The notes: generated by a model not told the origin, from the sequence alone. A DNA stretch of 64,000 nucleotides from Solwaraspora sp. WMMD792 (GCF_029626105.1 NZ_JARUBH010000009.1:124001-188000); one strand, 5' to 3'; numbered from the stretch's first letter, positions 15,925 to 23,767 are shown. Translations and numbers: made by a program.

Positions 15925-17421
15925 TCACTCCGATGTAGATTTCGTTGGCGTGGCGGACCGCCACAGCCGCAGGTTGGCGTAGGACCGCCAGGGCCGCCAG
16001 TGCTCGGCGTGGGCGGTCAGGTCGGCGGGGGAGGCGGGCAGGCCCAGCGCCGCCGCGCCGCGCCGTACCCCCAGGTCGGTGCCGAGCAGCACGTCCGGGT
16101 CGCCGAGCGCCCGCATCGCCACGTAACCGGCGGTCCACGGGCCGATGCCGGGCAGCGCGGTGAGCCGGTGCGACAGCTCGGCCCGGTCGCTGCCCGGGTC
16201 GAGTCCGATGCCGCCGTCGGCGACCCCGGCGGCCAGCGCGCGTAGCGTGCCGCGCCGGGCGGCCGGCATCGCGAAGGCGTCGTCGGGCAGGGCGAGCAGG
16301 TCGTCCGGGCCCGGGAACGGCGCCAGGCCGTCCGCAGGCGCCGCTGTTCGCGACCCGGTTGACCCGGTCGCGGGTGGGGCTGTTCTCGACGCGGTCGCCG
16401 CGCAGAGGCGGGCCAGCACCCGGCGGGCGGCGGACACCGAGATCTGCTGCCCGACCACGGCCCGTACCGCCAGTTCGAAGCCGTCCACCGCGCCCGGCAC
16501 CCGGACCCCGGGCTCGGCTGCGACGGCAGCGGCCAACGCCGGATCGGCGCCCAGCACGGCGTCCACCGCCGCCGGATCGGCGTCCAGGTCGAACAGCCGG
16601 CGGCAGCGGGACACCGCCGGTGCCAGATCGCGCAGGTCGGCGAGGTGCAACGCGGCGGCGAGGAAGCCGTCGTGCGGGGTGAGCGCCACCGTGCCGGCAC
16701 CGTACGGCAACCGCAGCGCACGCCGGTATCCGCCGCCGTCGGCGGACTCCACGCCGGGCACCGCCCGGTCGGCCAGGAATCCGAGTACGGCGTCGACCGC
16801 CATCGGCCGACGGAAGGCCAGCCGTACGGTGATCACCCCGGCCCGGTCGGGCGCACCGGGCCGTACGCGGCCGCGCAGCGTCGACGGCGGGCCGCCGTAC
16901 ACCGTCCGGAACGTGTCGTTGAACTGCCGTACGCTGCCGAACCCGGCCGCGAACGCGATCTCGGCGACGGTCAGGGCGGTCCGCTCCACCAGGATCCGGG
17001 CCGTCTGCGCACGCTGCGCCCTGGCCAACGCCAGCGGGCCGGCACCCACCTGCTCGGTCAGCACCCGGGTGAGATGCCGTTCGGTGTAGCCGAGCCGGCG
17101 GGCCAGCCCTGGCACGCCGTCGCGGTCCACCACCCCGTCGCCGATCAACCGCATCGCCCGGCCGACCAGGTCGGCGCGGCGGTCCCAGTCGGGCGAACCC
17201 GGGGTGGCGTCGGGGTGACAGCGTCGGCAGGCGCGCAGCCCGGCCTGTTGCGCGGCGGCCGCTGACGCAAAGAACCGGACGTTGTGCCGCTTCGGGGTGA
17301 CCGCCGGGCAGGACGGCCGGCAGTAGATGCCGGTCGACGTCACGCCGGTGTAGAACCAGCCGTCGAAGCGCTGGTCGCGGCTGTCCACCACCCGGTAGCA
17401 CCGCTCGAAGTCGAGCTCCAT
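15925..17421 (-). CDS. Ada-type regulator fused to AlkA-type DNA glycosylase
   Basis: The 498-residue fusion contains, in order, four parts. First is an Ada zinc domain, with the Cys set in GIYCRPSCPA and ACRRCHPD and the methyl-acceptor Cys of the first pair. Next is an AraC-type HTH (VAEIAFAAGFGSVRQFNDTF), then an AlkA N-terminal domain, and last a helix-hairpin-helix glycosylase core (LPGIGPWTAGYVAMRALG) with the catalytic Asp in GTDLGVR. It should sense methyl phosphotriesters, activate the operon, and excise alkylated bases. The O6-methyltransferase half of classical Ada is absent and is supplied by the adjacent ogt. The start is ATG 17421. Confidence 0.93.
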   Translation of the reverse strand: MELDFERCYRVVDSRDQRFDGWFYTGVTSTGIYCRPSCPAVTPKRHNVRFFASAAAAQQAGLRACRRCHPDATPGSPDWDRRADLVGRAMRLIGDGVVDRDGVPGLARRLGYTERHLTRVLTEQVGAGPLALARAQRAQTARILVERTALTVAEIAFAAGFGSVRQFNDTFRTVYGGPPSTLRGRVRPGAPDRAGVITVRLAFRRPMAVDAVLGFLADRAVPGVESADGGGYRRALRLPYGAGTVALTPHDGFLAAALHLADLRDLAPAVSRCRRLFDLDADPAAVDAVLGADPALAAAVAAEPGVRVPGAVDGFELAVRAVVGQQISVSAARRVLARLCAATASRTAPPATGSTGSRTAAPADGLAPFPGPDDLLALPDDAFAMPAARRGTLRALAAGVADGGIGLDPGSDRAELSHRLTALPGIGPWTAGYVAMRALGDPDVLLGTDLGVRRGAAALGLPASPADLTAHAEHWRPWRSYANLRLWRSATPTKSTSE

Positions 17422-17476
17422 GGGTCGATCCTGCCTGCTGCCGGGCCCGGTCGGCTGGCGGGAATCGGACCTGCAG

Positions 17477-18715
17477 TCACGAGCCCTGGCCCGTGCCGCC
17501 CGGCCGGCTCGTGCCGGCCGTGCCGCCCGTGCCGGCCGGCCGGGTCGCGCCGGCGGCCAGCAGGCCGATCGCCAACGCCCCGAGCACCACCAACAGCGAT
17601 CGCAGGATGCCTACCTGCTCGGCCAGGAAGCCGATCAGTGGCGGACCGGCCAGGAACGAGGTGTAGCCGATCGAACTGACCACCGACACCCGTACCGCCG
17701 CCCGGTCGGCCTCGTCGGCGGCCGCGCTCATCCCGACCGGGAAGCCGAGCGACGCCCCCGCGCCCCACAGCAGCGCCCCGAGCAGCGCCAGCGGCAGTGT
17801 CGTCCCGAAAACCACCAGGGCGAGGCCGACCAGTGCGAGCACCGCCGTTGCCTGCAGCACCGTCACCCGGCCCCAGCGTTGCAACGCCGTACCGCCGACC
17901 ATCCGGGCGGCGGTCATCGCCGCGACGAACACCCCGAACGCCACCGCGCCGACCGCGTCACCGACCCGGTAGCCGTCGACCACGGCCAGGGTGAGCCAGT
18001 CGTTCGCCACCCCTTCGACGAACGCGAAGGCCAGCACCAGCAGACCGATCAGCAGGGTGCGCGGCTCCCGCCAGGCACGCAGCACCCCGGACCGGGGTGC
18101 TGCCGCGCCGGGCACCCGCGCCGGGACCGGCAGGAACATCCGTACCGCTGCGGCGATAGAGGCGATCACCAGCAGCGCGGTGACGGCGAGTTGCCAGTCG
18201 ACCGGCACCGCGAGCCAGGCACACCCGGCCCCGAGGAGCGCGCCGGTCACCGTACCCAGGCTGAAGCCGGCGTGGAAACGGGGCATCAGCGGGCGGTCGA
18301 GCCGGCGCTCGACGTCGGCACCCTCGACGTTCATCGCCACGTCCCAGCTGCTCAACCCGGTGCCGGTCAGCAGCAGCCCGGCGCCGGCCAGCGGCGGTGA
18401 GACGACCGCCACACCGACCGCGACGGCGAGCATCCCGACGGTCACGGCCGAGGCGCCCAGCAGCACCGTCCGGTGCGGCCCGATCGCGTGCACCAGCGGA
18501 CCGGACAGTGGCAGCGCACTGACCGCCCCCACCGACGTGCACAACAGCAGCAGCCCGAACTGGGCGTTGGTCAGATCGAGGGCGTCGCGGATCGCCGGCG
18601 TACGGGAGATCCACGAGGCGAACGCCAGACCGCTGACCCCGAACGCGATCGCGACCGCGATCCGCGCCCGTTCCACCACCGGCCGCGCCAGCGTCGCCGC
18701 CCCGTTCGCCACCAC
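17477..18715 (-). CDS. Major facilitator superfamily transporter
   Basis: The 412-residue product has about twelve hydrophobic segments. It resembles the YbjJ-like MFS group, with SWISRTPAIRDALDLTNAQFG after helix 1 and a loop with AADEADRAAVRVSVVSSIGY. The substrate is unknown. I chose GTG 18715 because GGGGAG lies eight bases upstream. The frame is open to 18883, but the extra 56 residues are low-complexity and overlap a perfect hairpin. The gene ends 55 bp before the Ada/AlkA gene on the same strand and could share its transcript. Confidence 0.8.
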   Translation of the reverse strand: MVANGAATLARPVVERARIAVAIAFGVSGLAFASWISRTPAIRDALDLTNAQFGLLLLCTSVGAVSALPLSGPLVHAIGPHRTVLLGASAVTVGMLAVAVGVAVVSPPLAGAGLLLTGTGLSSWDVAMNVEGADVERRLDRPLMPRFHAGFSLGTVTGALLGAGCAWLAVPVDWQLAVTALLVIASIAAAVRMFLPVPARVPGAAAPRSGVLRAWREPRTLLIGLLVLAFAFVEGVANDWLTLAVVDGYRVGDAVGAVAFGVFVAAMTAARMVGGTALQRWGRVTVLQATAVLALVGLALVVFGTTLPLALLGALLWGAGASLGFPVGMSAAADEADRAAVRVSVVSSIGYTSFLAGPPLIGFLAEQVGILRSLLVVLGALAIGLLAAGATRPAGTGGTAGTSRPGGTGQGS

Positions 18716-19034
18716 GCCACCCGCTCCCCGCTCCCCGCTCGCCCGGACCTTGCCGTCCGCCCGGACGTCCGTCCGGGCGGCAACGGTACGCCGCCCGCAG
18801 CGGCTATCGCCCGGTGCTGACGGGTCTGGCCGCGCTGGGCACACGGCGCCGTCGCCCTGCGCAGACGGTAGAGCACCCGACACCGGTAGGTAACATGACG
18901 ATGCTCACCCTCAACTGCTGGCAGCGGCGCTCTTGCCATCTGTTTTGGTCGATGGGCTCCGTTCGGCGACCTGGCTCCTGGATCGATAGAGTGGCACAGT
19001 TTGGTGCACCTCGATAAAGGAGTCGGTAGATATC
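18716..19034. other. 319-bp divergent intergenic region
   Basis: No supported gene lies between the MFS and lipoprotein genes. A perfect hairpin, CCGCCCGGAC-GTCC-GTCCGGGCGG, occupies 18757-18780 in the MFS 5' region. A short frame from ATG 18896 (40 codons) has no homology I recognise and was left out. The lipoprotein's Shine-Dalgarno AAGGAG is at 19017-19022. Confidence 0.5.
18757..18780 (-). promoter_or_regulatory. Perfect hairpin in the MFS gene 5' region
   Basis: There are 10-bp arms with a 4-base loop, 42 bp upstream of the proposed MFS start. It would sit in the leader RNA or act as an operator. Its perfect symmetry also argues against the longer coding start. Confidence 0.5.
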
Positions 19035-19505
19035 ATGCGTCGCCTACTGGCCAGCGCCGTCCTCGGCTCGGCCCTGATCCTCGGATTCACCGGCTGCGGC
19101 ACCGAGCCGCCGCCGACGGGCGCGCCGTCGCCGACCGGCGGCAGCACCACCGCCAGCGAGGCCGACATCCTCGCCGCCACCAATGCCGCCTGCAATCAGG
19201 CAGTATCGATGAGCAGCGACTTCGCCGCCGGTTTCCAGCGTGACGTCAACCAGTTCGCCGATCCGTCCGCCAGCGCGGAGGCGCCGGCGGACGCCGAGGA
19301 CAACTTCGAGGCACAGATGCGCGGCTGGTCGGCGACGCTCACCTCGCTGGCCACCGGCCCGGTGTCGGACGAACTGCGGACGGTGCTGACCGAGAGTACG
19401 GCCGCGATCGAAGCGGCCACCGAGATCGGTGAGACCCCGCTCAGCGACGAGCAGGTCGCCGCCGTGGTGGCGATCCCGGACAACTTCCGCGCCGTCTGCG
19501 AGTGA
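19035..19505 (+). CDS. Secreted lipoprotein, paralogue A
   Basis: The 156-residue product has a signal peptide MRRLLASAVLGSALILGFTGC with a lipobox ending at Cys21, then a Pro/Thr/Ser-rich linker and a small helical domain. The domain begins AATNAACNQAVSM, contains QMRGWSATLTSLATGPV and ends in a Cys-Glu tail. The two Cys outside the lipobox could pair. No function is known to me. AAGGAG lies 12 bases before the ATG. The next gene encodes a clear paralogue with the same layout. Confidence 0.8.
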   Translation: MRRLLASAVLGSALILGFTGCGTEPPPTGAPSPTGGSTTASEADILAATNAACNQAVSMSSDFAAGFQRDVNQFADPSASAEAPADAEDNFEAQMRGWSATLTSLATGPVSDELRTVLTESTAAIEAATEIGETPLSDEQVAAVVAIPDNFRAVCE

Positions 19506-19588
19506 CGTCCACGAGGGGCCGGGCGGGCCGGGAGCAGGCGTCCGTTAACCTGCTCCGGTTTGCTCGCCTCTCAATGGACGGATTCCCG

Positions 19589-20095
19589 ATGCGACGTACC
19601 CTGATCACCGCCGCCGCTGCGACGGCGCTCGCGTTCACCCTGGCCGGCTGCGGCGGTGGCGACAGCGATGTCGACGCCGCTTCCGGTCAGACGTCATCGC
19701 CGACGGCGACCGCGTCGGCCGACGCGGAGTCGGCCGGCTCCGCCGCCGACGGGGCCGCTGCGGCCACGAAGGAGGCGTGTGACATGGCGGTGCCGGTCAG
19801 CGAGGAGAACACCGCGAACATCGAGGACGACTTCGGCAAGCTGATCGCCGCTGCGGTCGAGGGCGGATCGGCGGCGGAGACCGCCGAGTCCGAGTTCCGG
19901 AGCAAGCTCGCCGGCTGGTCCGGGATGCTGCAGTCGCTCGCCGTCGACCCGGTGGACGCCGACGTGCAGCAGGCGCTGACCGAGGCCGCCGACGTCGTCG
20001 CCCAGATCAACGACCCGGACGACAACACCCCGATGGGTCAGGTGGCCGACCTGCTGGCCGAGGCGACCGGCAAGCTCAAGACCGCCTGCGCCTGA
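19589..20095 (+). CDS. Secreted lipoprotein, paralogue B
   Basis: The 168-residue product has a signal peptide MRRTLITAAAATALAFTLAGC with lipobox Cys21 and a Ser/Ala/Asp-rich linker. The domain mirrors the previous gene, with ATKEACDMAVPVSEEN, KLAGWSGMLQSLAVDPVDADV and a final Cys-Ala. The GWS-x-x-L-x-SLA-x-x-PV block is shared by both. I chose ATG 19589 for its standard signal peptide; ATG 19574 is possible and neither has a good Shine-Dalgarno. It ends 33 bp before ychF and is probably not functionally linked to it. Confidence 0.78.
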   Translation: MRRTLITAAAATALAFTLAGCGGGDSDVDAASGQTSSPTATASADAESAGSAADGAAAATKEACDMAVPVSEENTANIEDDFGKLIAAAVEGGSAAETAESEFRSKLAGWSGMLQSLAVDPVDADVQQALTEAADVVAQINDPDDNTPMGQVADLLAEATGKLKTACA

Positions 20096-20128
20096 CCCGC
20101 CACCGGACGCTGCGTAGACTCGACCGAC

Positions 20129-21214
20129 GTGAGTCTCACCATCGGCATCGTCGGCCTGCCCAACGTCGGCAAGAGCACCCTGTTCAACGCGCTCACCAAG
20201 AACGACGTTCTCGCGGCGAACTACCCGTTCGCCACGATCGAACCGAACGTCGGGGTGGTGGGACTGCCGGACGGGCGGCTGGGCAGGCTGGCGGAGATCT
20301 TCGGCTCGGAGAAGATCCTTCCGGCGCCGGTGTCGTTCGTCGACATCGCCGGTCTGGTGCGGGGCGCGTCCAAGGGACAGGGCCGAGGCAACGCCTTTTT
20401 GGCCAACATCCGCGACGCCGCCGCGATCTGCCAGGTCGTGCGGGTGTTCTCCGACCCGAACGTGGTGCACGTCGACGGCAAGGTCTCCCCGGGGGACGAC
20501 ATCGCCACGATCAACACCGAGCTGATCCTGGCCGACCTGCAGACCTTGGAGAAGGCGCTGCCCCGGCTGGAGAAGGAAGCCCGGCTGCGCAAGGACCGGG
20601 CGGCGATCCACGCCGCCGCGAAGGCCGCCGCCGCGCTGCTCGACGGCGGCACCACGCTGTACGCGGGTGCGGCCGCCGCCGGCATCGACGTCGCCGAACT
20701 GCGCGAGCTGCACCTGCTCACCACCAAGCCGTTCCTGTACGTCTTCAACGTCGACGAGGACGAGCTGGGCAACGCCGAGCTGCTCGCCGAGCTGCGGGCG
20801 CTGGTCGCCCCGGCCGAGGCGGTCTTCATGGACGCCAAGATCGAGTCTGAGTTGATCGATCTGCCGGACGACGAGGCGATGGAGCTGCTGGAGTCGACCG
20901 GGCAGAGCGAGCCGGGGCTCAACCAGCTGATCCGGGTCGGCTTCCGCACCCTCGGGCTGCAGACGTACCTCACCGCCGGGCCGAAGGAGGCGCGGGCCTG
21001 GACCATCCCGGTCGGGGCGACCGCGCCGGAGGCCGCCGGGGTGATCCACTCCGACTTCCAGCGCGGCTTCATCAAGGCCGAGATCGTCTCCTACGACGAC
21101 CTGGTCGCGGCCGGCACGATGGCGGCGGCCAAGGCGGCCGGCAAGGTCCGGATGGAAGGCAAGGAGTACGTCATGCAGGACGGCGACGTCGTCGAGTTCC
21201 GCTTCAACGTCTGA
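20129..21214 (+). CDS. ychF: Redox-regulated ATPase YchF (OLA1 family)
   Basis: The 361-residue product has the Obg-type P-loop GLPNVGKST at residues 9-17, switch-region FVDIAGLVRGASKGQGRGN, an inserted coiled coil (EKALPRLEKEARLRKDR) and a C-terminal TGS domain. Family length is about 363. It binds ribosomes and hydrolyses ATP better than GTP, with roles in stress and translation quality control. It starts at GTG 20129. This is a core gene and a good anchor for aligning the region to other actinomycetes. Confidence 0.97.
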   Translation: MSLTIGIVGLPNVGKSTLFNALTKNDVLAANYPFATIEPNVGVVGLPDGRLGRLAEIFGSEKILPAPVSFVDIAGLVRGASKGQGRGNAFLANIRDAAAICQVVRVFSDPNVVHVDGKVSPGDDIATINTELILADLQTLEKALPRLEKEARLRKDRAAIHAAAKAAAALLDGGTTLYAGAAAAGIDVAELRELHLLTTKPFLYVFNVDEDELGNAELLAELRALVAPAEAVFMDAKIESELIDLPDDEAMELLESTGQSEPGLNQLIRVGFRTLGLQTYLTAGPKEARAWTIPVGATAPEAAGVIHSDFQRGFIKAEIVSYDDLVAAGTMAAAKAAGKVRMEGKEYVMQDGDVVEFRFNV

Positions 21215-21304
21215 TTCCGGCATGCTGGGCACGAGCCGGCGTGTGGCGCGCCCCAAGGTTCGCGGTGTCTGCCAGGGGGTAGCAGCTGTGCCCAGCTCGC
21301 GGTA

Positions 21305-21316
21305 ATACCGTGGTAT
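21305..21316. promoter_or_regulatory. Dyad overlapping the toxin-antitoxin promoter
   Basis: ATACC-GT-GGTAT is a perfect short palindrome ending ten bases before the antitoxin ATG. It overlaps two -10-like hexamers, TAATAC and TATGGT. There is no Shine-Dalgarno before the ATG at 21326, and TATGGT at 21314-21319 would place transcription start at about the ATG, so a leaderless mRNA is likely. Such a dyad is a natural autorepression site for the antitoxin. Confidence 0.5.
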
Positions 21317-21325
21317 GGTTGCTGG

Positions 21326-21565
21326 ATGGCGAGGACGAGGAAGGTTACGATCACGCTGCCGGTGGAGCTGCTGGAGAGCATGAAGTCGCACACCGACAAC
21401 GTCTCCGGCTACCTCACCGAGCTGGCCGAGCGGGCTGAGCGGCGAAGGCTTCTCCGGGAGGAGTTGGACCGCTATCAAGCTGAGTCCGGGGCGTTCACCG
21501 ATCAGGAGATGGCCGAGGCCCAGGCGCTTCTGTACGGGACCAGGGAGACGGACCGGGCGGCGTGA
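21326..21565 (+). CDS. Antitoxin of a VapBC-like pair
   Basis: The 79-residue product has an N-terminal ribbon-helix-helix-like segment (KVTITLPVELLESMKSH) followed by a charged helix rich in Glu/Arg and a disordered C-terminal tail that would wrap the toxin. It is the upstream gene and overlaps the toxin start by four bases (GTGA), the standard antitoxin-first layout. It probably binds the dyad just upstream. Confidence 0.8.
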   Translation: MARTRKVTITLPVELLESMKSHTDNVSGYLTELAERAERRRLLREELDRYQAESGAFTDQEMAEAQALLYGTRETDRAA

Positions 21566-21957
21566 GCCTCGAATCGCTTGTGCTCGACTCGCAAGGCTTC
21601 TCGGGATGGATCGGCCGGGATCGCATGGTGATGCGACTGCTGGAGCAGGCGGAGCGTGACGGGGCTGATCTGGCCATGTCGGCTGCCACGATCATCGAGG
21701 TTTCCCACACCGGCGTGGACACCGCTCGGCTGACCTGGCTGTTGTCCCGCATTCGTGTGGAGGCGGTGACGAAGGAAAGCGCCCGTCGCAGTGCGGGGCT
21801 GTTGAAGGCGGCGGGGCTGCACGGGCACAAGTACGCCATCGATGCCATGGTCGCCGAGATGGCGCTACGACTACCCGCGCCGGTCGCGGTCCTGACGTCG
21901 GATGTCGACGACATGACCAAGTTGTGCGGGCATCGGGTTCGGGTCATCAGGCTGTAG
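21562..21957 (+). CDS. PIN-domain ribonuclease toxin (VapC-like)
   Basis: The 131-residue product has the acidic residues of a PIN nuclease: Asp in SLVLDSQGFSG near the N-terminus, Glu in TIIEVSH, Asp in YAIDAMVAEMA and Asp in LTSDVDDM. Family length is about 130. It should cleave RNA with Mg2+ when free of its antitoxin. The start is GTG 21562, overlapping the antitoxin stop. The target RNA is unknown. Confidence 0.88.
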   Translation: MSLESLVLDSQGFSGWIGRDRMVMRLLEQAERDGADLAMSAATIIEVSHTGVDTARLTWLLSRIRVEAVTKESARRSAGLLKAAGLHGHKYAIDAMVAEMALRLPAPVAVLTSDVDDMTKLCGHRVRVIRL

Positions 21958-22011
21958 ATCGGCCCTGCGGTCATGGCGGAGACGTGTCAGGCAGTTGAGC
22001 GGCTGCCCGGC

Positions 22012-22596
22012 TCAGCTTTTGCGACCGGGCACAAGCCCGTCCAGATTCAGCTTGAGCTCGAACGGCGTCGTGGTGTGCAGCTCGTGGCGGTGGATCCCGG
22101 TCGCGACGTACGACCGGGTGGGCTCGTCGAGCTCGTAGGCGTGGACCACCGGTGATCCACCCTCGTCTTCGACGCGCCAGTAGTGCGGGATGCCGGCTTC
22201 CGCGTACTTGCGCAGCTTGACCGTCCGGTCGCGGTGGGCCGACTCTGGCGAGACCACCTCGACGACCAACAGCACCTGGTCGGGTGTGTAGAAGGTGCAG
22301 TCCGGGTCGTAGTAGGGAGCCCGCGTGGCGAGGAGATCGGGCTCGGGGCGGTTCCGTTCGTCGAGCCGAATCGTCATCTCCCGCTCGATCTCGACGCCTG
22401 CTGGCGCCTGCTCCATGAGGGCGAAGAGCAAAGCGGAGACAGCTCGGCCGTGCCAAGCCCGCTGGGGGGACATCATGAAGACGAGTGCTCCGTCGATCAG
22501 CTCGGTGTGACGCGGCGCCTGAGGGAGCTGGTCGAGGTCGTCGGCGTACCACCCTTCGGGGCGGGGCGGTCGCATCCACTCGGGCACCGCAGTCAT
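22012..22596 (-). CDS. Uma2-family (DUF820) nuclease-like protein
   Basis: The 194-residue product carries the restriction-endonuclease-like core of Uma2: HTELIDGALVFM, RPEPDLLATR with the metal-binding Asp, VLLVVEVVSPESAHRDRTVKL with the E-x-K-like set, and YAEAGIPHYWRV. Such genes are abundant in actinomycetes and cyanobacteria; their biological role is not established. I chose ATG 22596; GTG 22605 is possible. It converges on the toxin gene. Confidence 0.88.
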   Translation of the reverse strand: MTAVPEWMRPPRPEGWYADDLDQLPQAPRHTELIDGALVFMMSPQRAWHGRAVSALLFALMEQAPAGVEIEREMTIRLDERNRPEPDLLATRAPYYDPDCTFYTPDQVLLVVEVVSPESAHRDRTVKLRKYAEAGIPHYWRVEDEGGSPVVHAYELDEPTRSYVATGIHRHELHTTTPFELKLNLDGLVPGRKS

Positions 22597-22661
22597 GTTC
22601 CTCACCGTAACATCCGGCTTCTGTTGACCTACCGTCGTTCAGTCTCGATGTCTGCGCCGCA

Positions 22662-22720
22662 TCGAGGTGAGGCTCAGACACCTTACGAGGCGGTTTTAAG
22701 GTGCGTGAGCCTCACCTCGA
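22662..22720 (-). terminator. Very long hairpin with 24-base arms
   Basis: The arms at 22662-22685 and 22697-22720 match at 22 of 24 positions (both begin TCGAGGTGAGGCTCA in their own 5' to 3' sense), with an 11-base loop. It follows the stop of the 98-residue gene at 22736 and precedes the Uma2 start, so a terminator is the simple reading. The arms are longer than any other hairpin here, so a mobile-element remnant or RNA element is also possible. Confidence 0.6.
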
Positions 22721-22735
22721 CGCTGAACGGAGGGG

Positions 22736-23032
22736 TCAGCCTCGGTGGTGGGACGTCTCCAGCCGGTACAGGGCCTTGACGCCTTCGCCGGAGTCGATCT
22801 CCGCCAGTCGGAGGCGGTCGACGGCAACATCCACCCGCTGACCGGTTCCGCCTGAGCCGGCGTCGGCCCAGATCTGCACCGTCCCGTGCCCCGGCAGCAC
22901 TCTCGGACCGACCACCAGGATCCCCGGCTCCTGAGCCGGCGTCGCACCGCCGCGCGCTTCGCCTGGGGACTCGCGGTGCGGGTGGGTTTTGGGCTGGTCG
23001 TCGGGTGGCGGTGTTTCGGGCAAAATGTTCAC
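22736..23032 (-). CDS. Small protein of unknown function
   Basis: I do not recognise this protein. The 98-residue product has a Pro/His-rich N-terminal third, then a beta-rich half with GILVVGPRVLPGHGTVQIW and VDVAVDRLRLAEIDSGEGVKALY. I chose GTG 23032 because GAGG lies about eight bases upstream; the frame is open to a TTG at 23056. It is divergent from the GntR regulator at 23190, across a region with nested inverted repeats, so it may be that regulator's target. Confidence 0.5.
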   Translation of the reverse strand: MNILPETPPPDDQPKTHPHRESPGEARGGATPAQEPGILVVGPRVLPGHGTVQIWADAGSGGTGQRVDVAVDRLRLAEIDSGEGVKALYRLETSHHRG

Positions 23033-23126
23033 GGGCGCGACCTCGCTTCGCGTCAAGGCCCTCGGCGAGCGCTGCCACGCGAGCCGAGGGCCGCCTTTGT
23101 CTGCCGATCCAACGCTAGTCCAACAG

Positions 23127-23161
23127 GTTCATCCTGTCCATCAGATGAACTGAATGGACAG
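23127..23161. promoter_or_regulatory. Nested inverted repeats between the divergent small gene and GntR gene
   Basis: Two interleaved dyads occur: GTTCATC (23127-23133) with GATGAAC (23144-23150), and CTGTCCAT (23134-23141) with ATGGACAG (23154-23161). Another GGACAG follows at 23174. This density of exact symmetry in a regulator's own upstream region is typical of operators. GntR binding is inferred from position. Confidence 0.6.
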
Positions 23162-23189
23162 CATCGGTCGGCTGGACAGGTGGCAGCCT

Positions 23190-23435
23190 GTGAGCATGGT
23201 CGACCCGTGGTCGCCGCGTTCGTTTGCCGAGCAGGTGGCCGATGCGCTCAAGGCGAAGATCGATAGCGGCGATTGGCTGCCGGGGCGCAAGCTGCCTGGT
23301 GAGGTGACGTTGGCGCAGACGTACGGCGTGGCGCGCGGCACCGTGCGGGCCGCGCTCGACGTGCTGCGCGAGGAAGGCCGAGTGGTCACCTTCGCCGGTC
23401 GCGGCACATTCGTCACGCCAGACCCGAAGCCCTGA
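23190..23435 (+). CDS. Stand-alone GntR-type DNA-binding regulator
   Basis: The 81-residue product consists only of a GntR winged helix: FAEQVADALKAKIDSGDWLPG, then LPGEVTLAQTYGVARGTVRAALDVL and the wing GRVVTFAGRGTFVTP. There is no effector-binding domain, unlike most GntR proteins; such minimal forms are common in actinomycetes. I chose GTG 23190 (AGGTGG six bases upstream); ATG 23196 is the alternative. A small HTH gene follows after 12 bp. Confidence 0.85.
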   Translation: MSMVDPWSPRSFAEQVADALKAKIDSGDWLPGRKLPGEVTLAQTYGVARGTVRAALDVLREEGRVVTFAGRGTFVTPDPKP

Positions 23436-23447
23436 GGCACTTCCGCC

Positions 23448-23705
23448 GTGGCAGGTGACCTTGAGGCGGCAGCGGAGGCGTACCGGGCTGCGTTCCAACG
23501 CGTGCAGGATGGGCTCGCGGAGGTCGCTTCAGCGCGTGCCGAGGTGCCACGGGTACGAAAGCGGCTTGCGGCCGCAATCGTGACTGCATACCAAGGCGGA
23601 GCCCGCGTGGGCGAGATCGCTCGGGTGACTGGCTACGGCCGGGAACAGGTCCGGCGGATCCTGCGAGCCGGCGGTGTCGAGCCGGAGAAGCCGGAAACCG
23701 CTTAG
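23448..23705 (+). CDS. Small helix-turn-helix protein
   Basis: The 85-residue product has a helical N-terminal half (AAEAYRAAFQRVQDGLAEV) and a C-terminal HTH (GARVGEIARVTGYGREQVRRILRAGG). It starts at GTG 23448, 12 bp after the GntR gene, and is probably co-transcribed. The pairing of a minimal GntR with a small HTH protein recurs in actinomycete accessory regions. The DNA target is unknown. Confidence 0.7.
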   Translation: MAGDLEAAAEAYRAAFQRVQDGLAEVASARAEVPRVRKRLAAAIVTAYQGGARVGEIARVTGYGREQVRRILRAGGVEPEKPETA

Positions 23706-23767
23706 GTTGAGCGCGGGATGGACAGGATCGAGCGGTCAGCCCTGCTGGCTGTCGGTCCCGCAGTCGG

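Noticed and set aside
18868-18900. tRNA-like GGTAGAGCACC motif
   Set aside because: Resembles a D-arm only; no acceptor stem, anticodon arm or T-arm can be built around it.
18896-19017. 40-codon frame before lipoprotein A
   Set aside because: Trp/Arg/Cys-rich with no homology I recognise; it overlaps the probable promoter of the lipoprotein gene.
21224-21296. GCTGGGCAC / GTGCCCAGC inverted repeat after ychF
   Set aside because: The arms are 55 bp apart, so they are unlikely to act as a terminator or operator without further support.
22683-23078. 131-codon reverse frame overlapping the 98-residue unknown protein
   Set aside because: Arg/Pro/Gly-rich and runs through the long hairpin, while the competing frame has beta-strand-like sequence and a ribosome-binding site.
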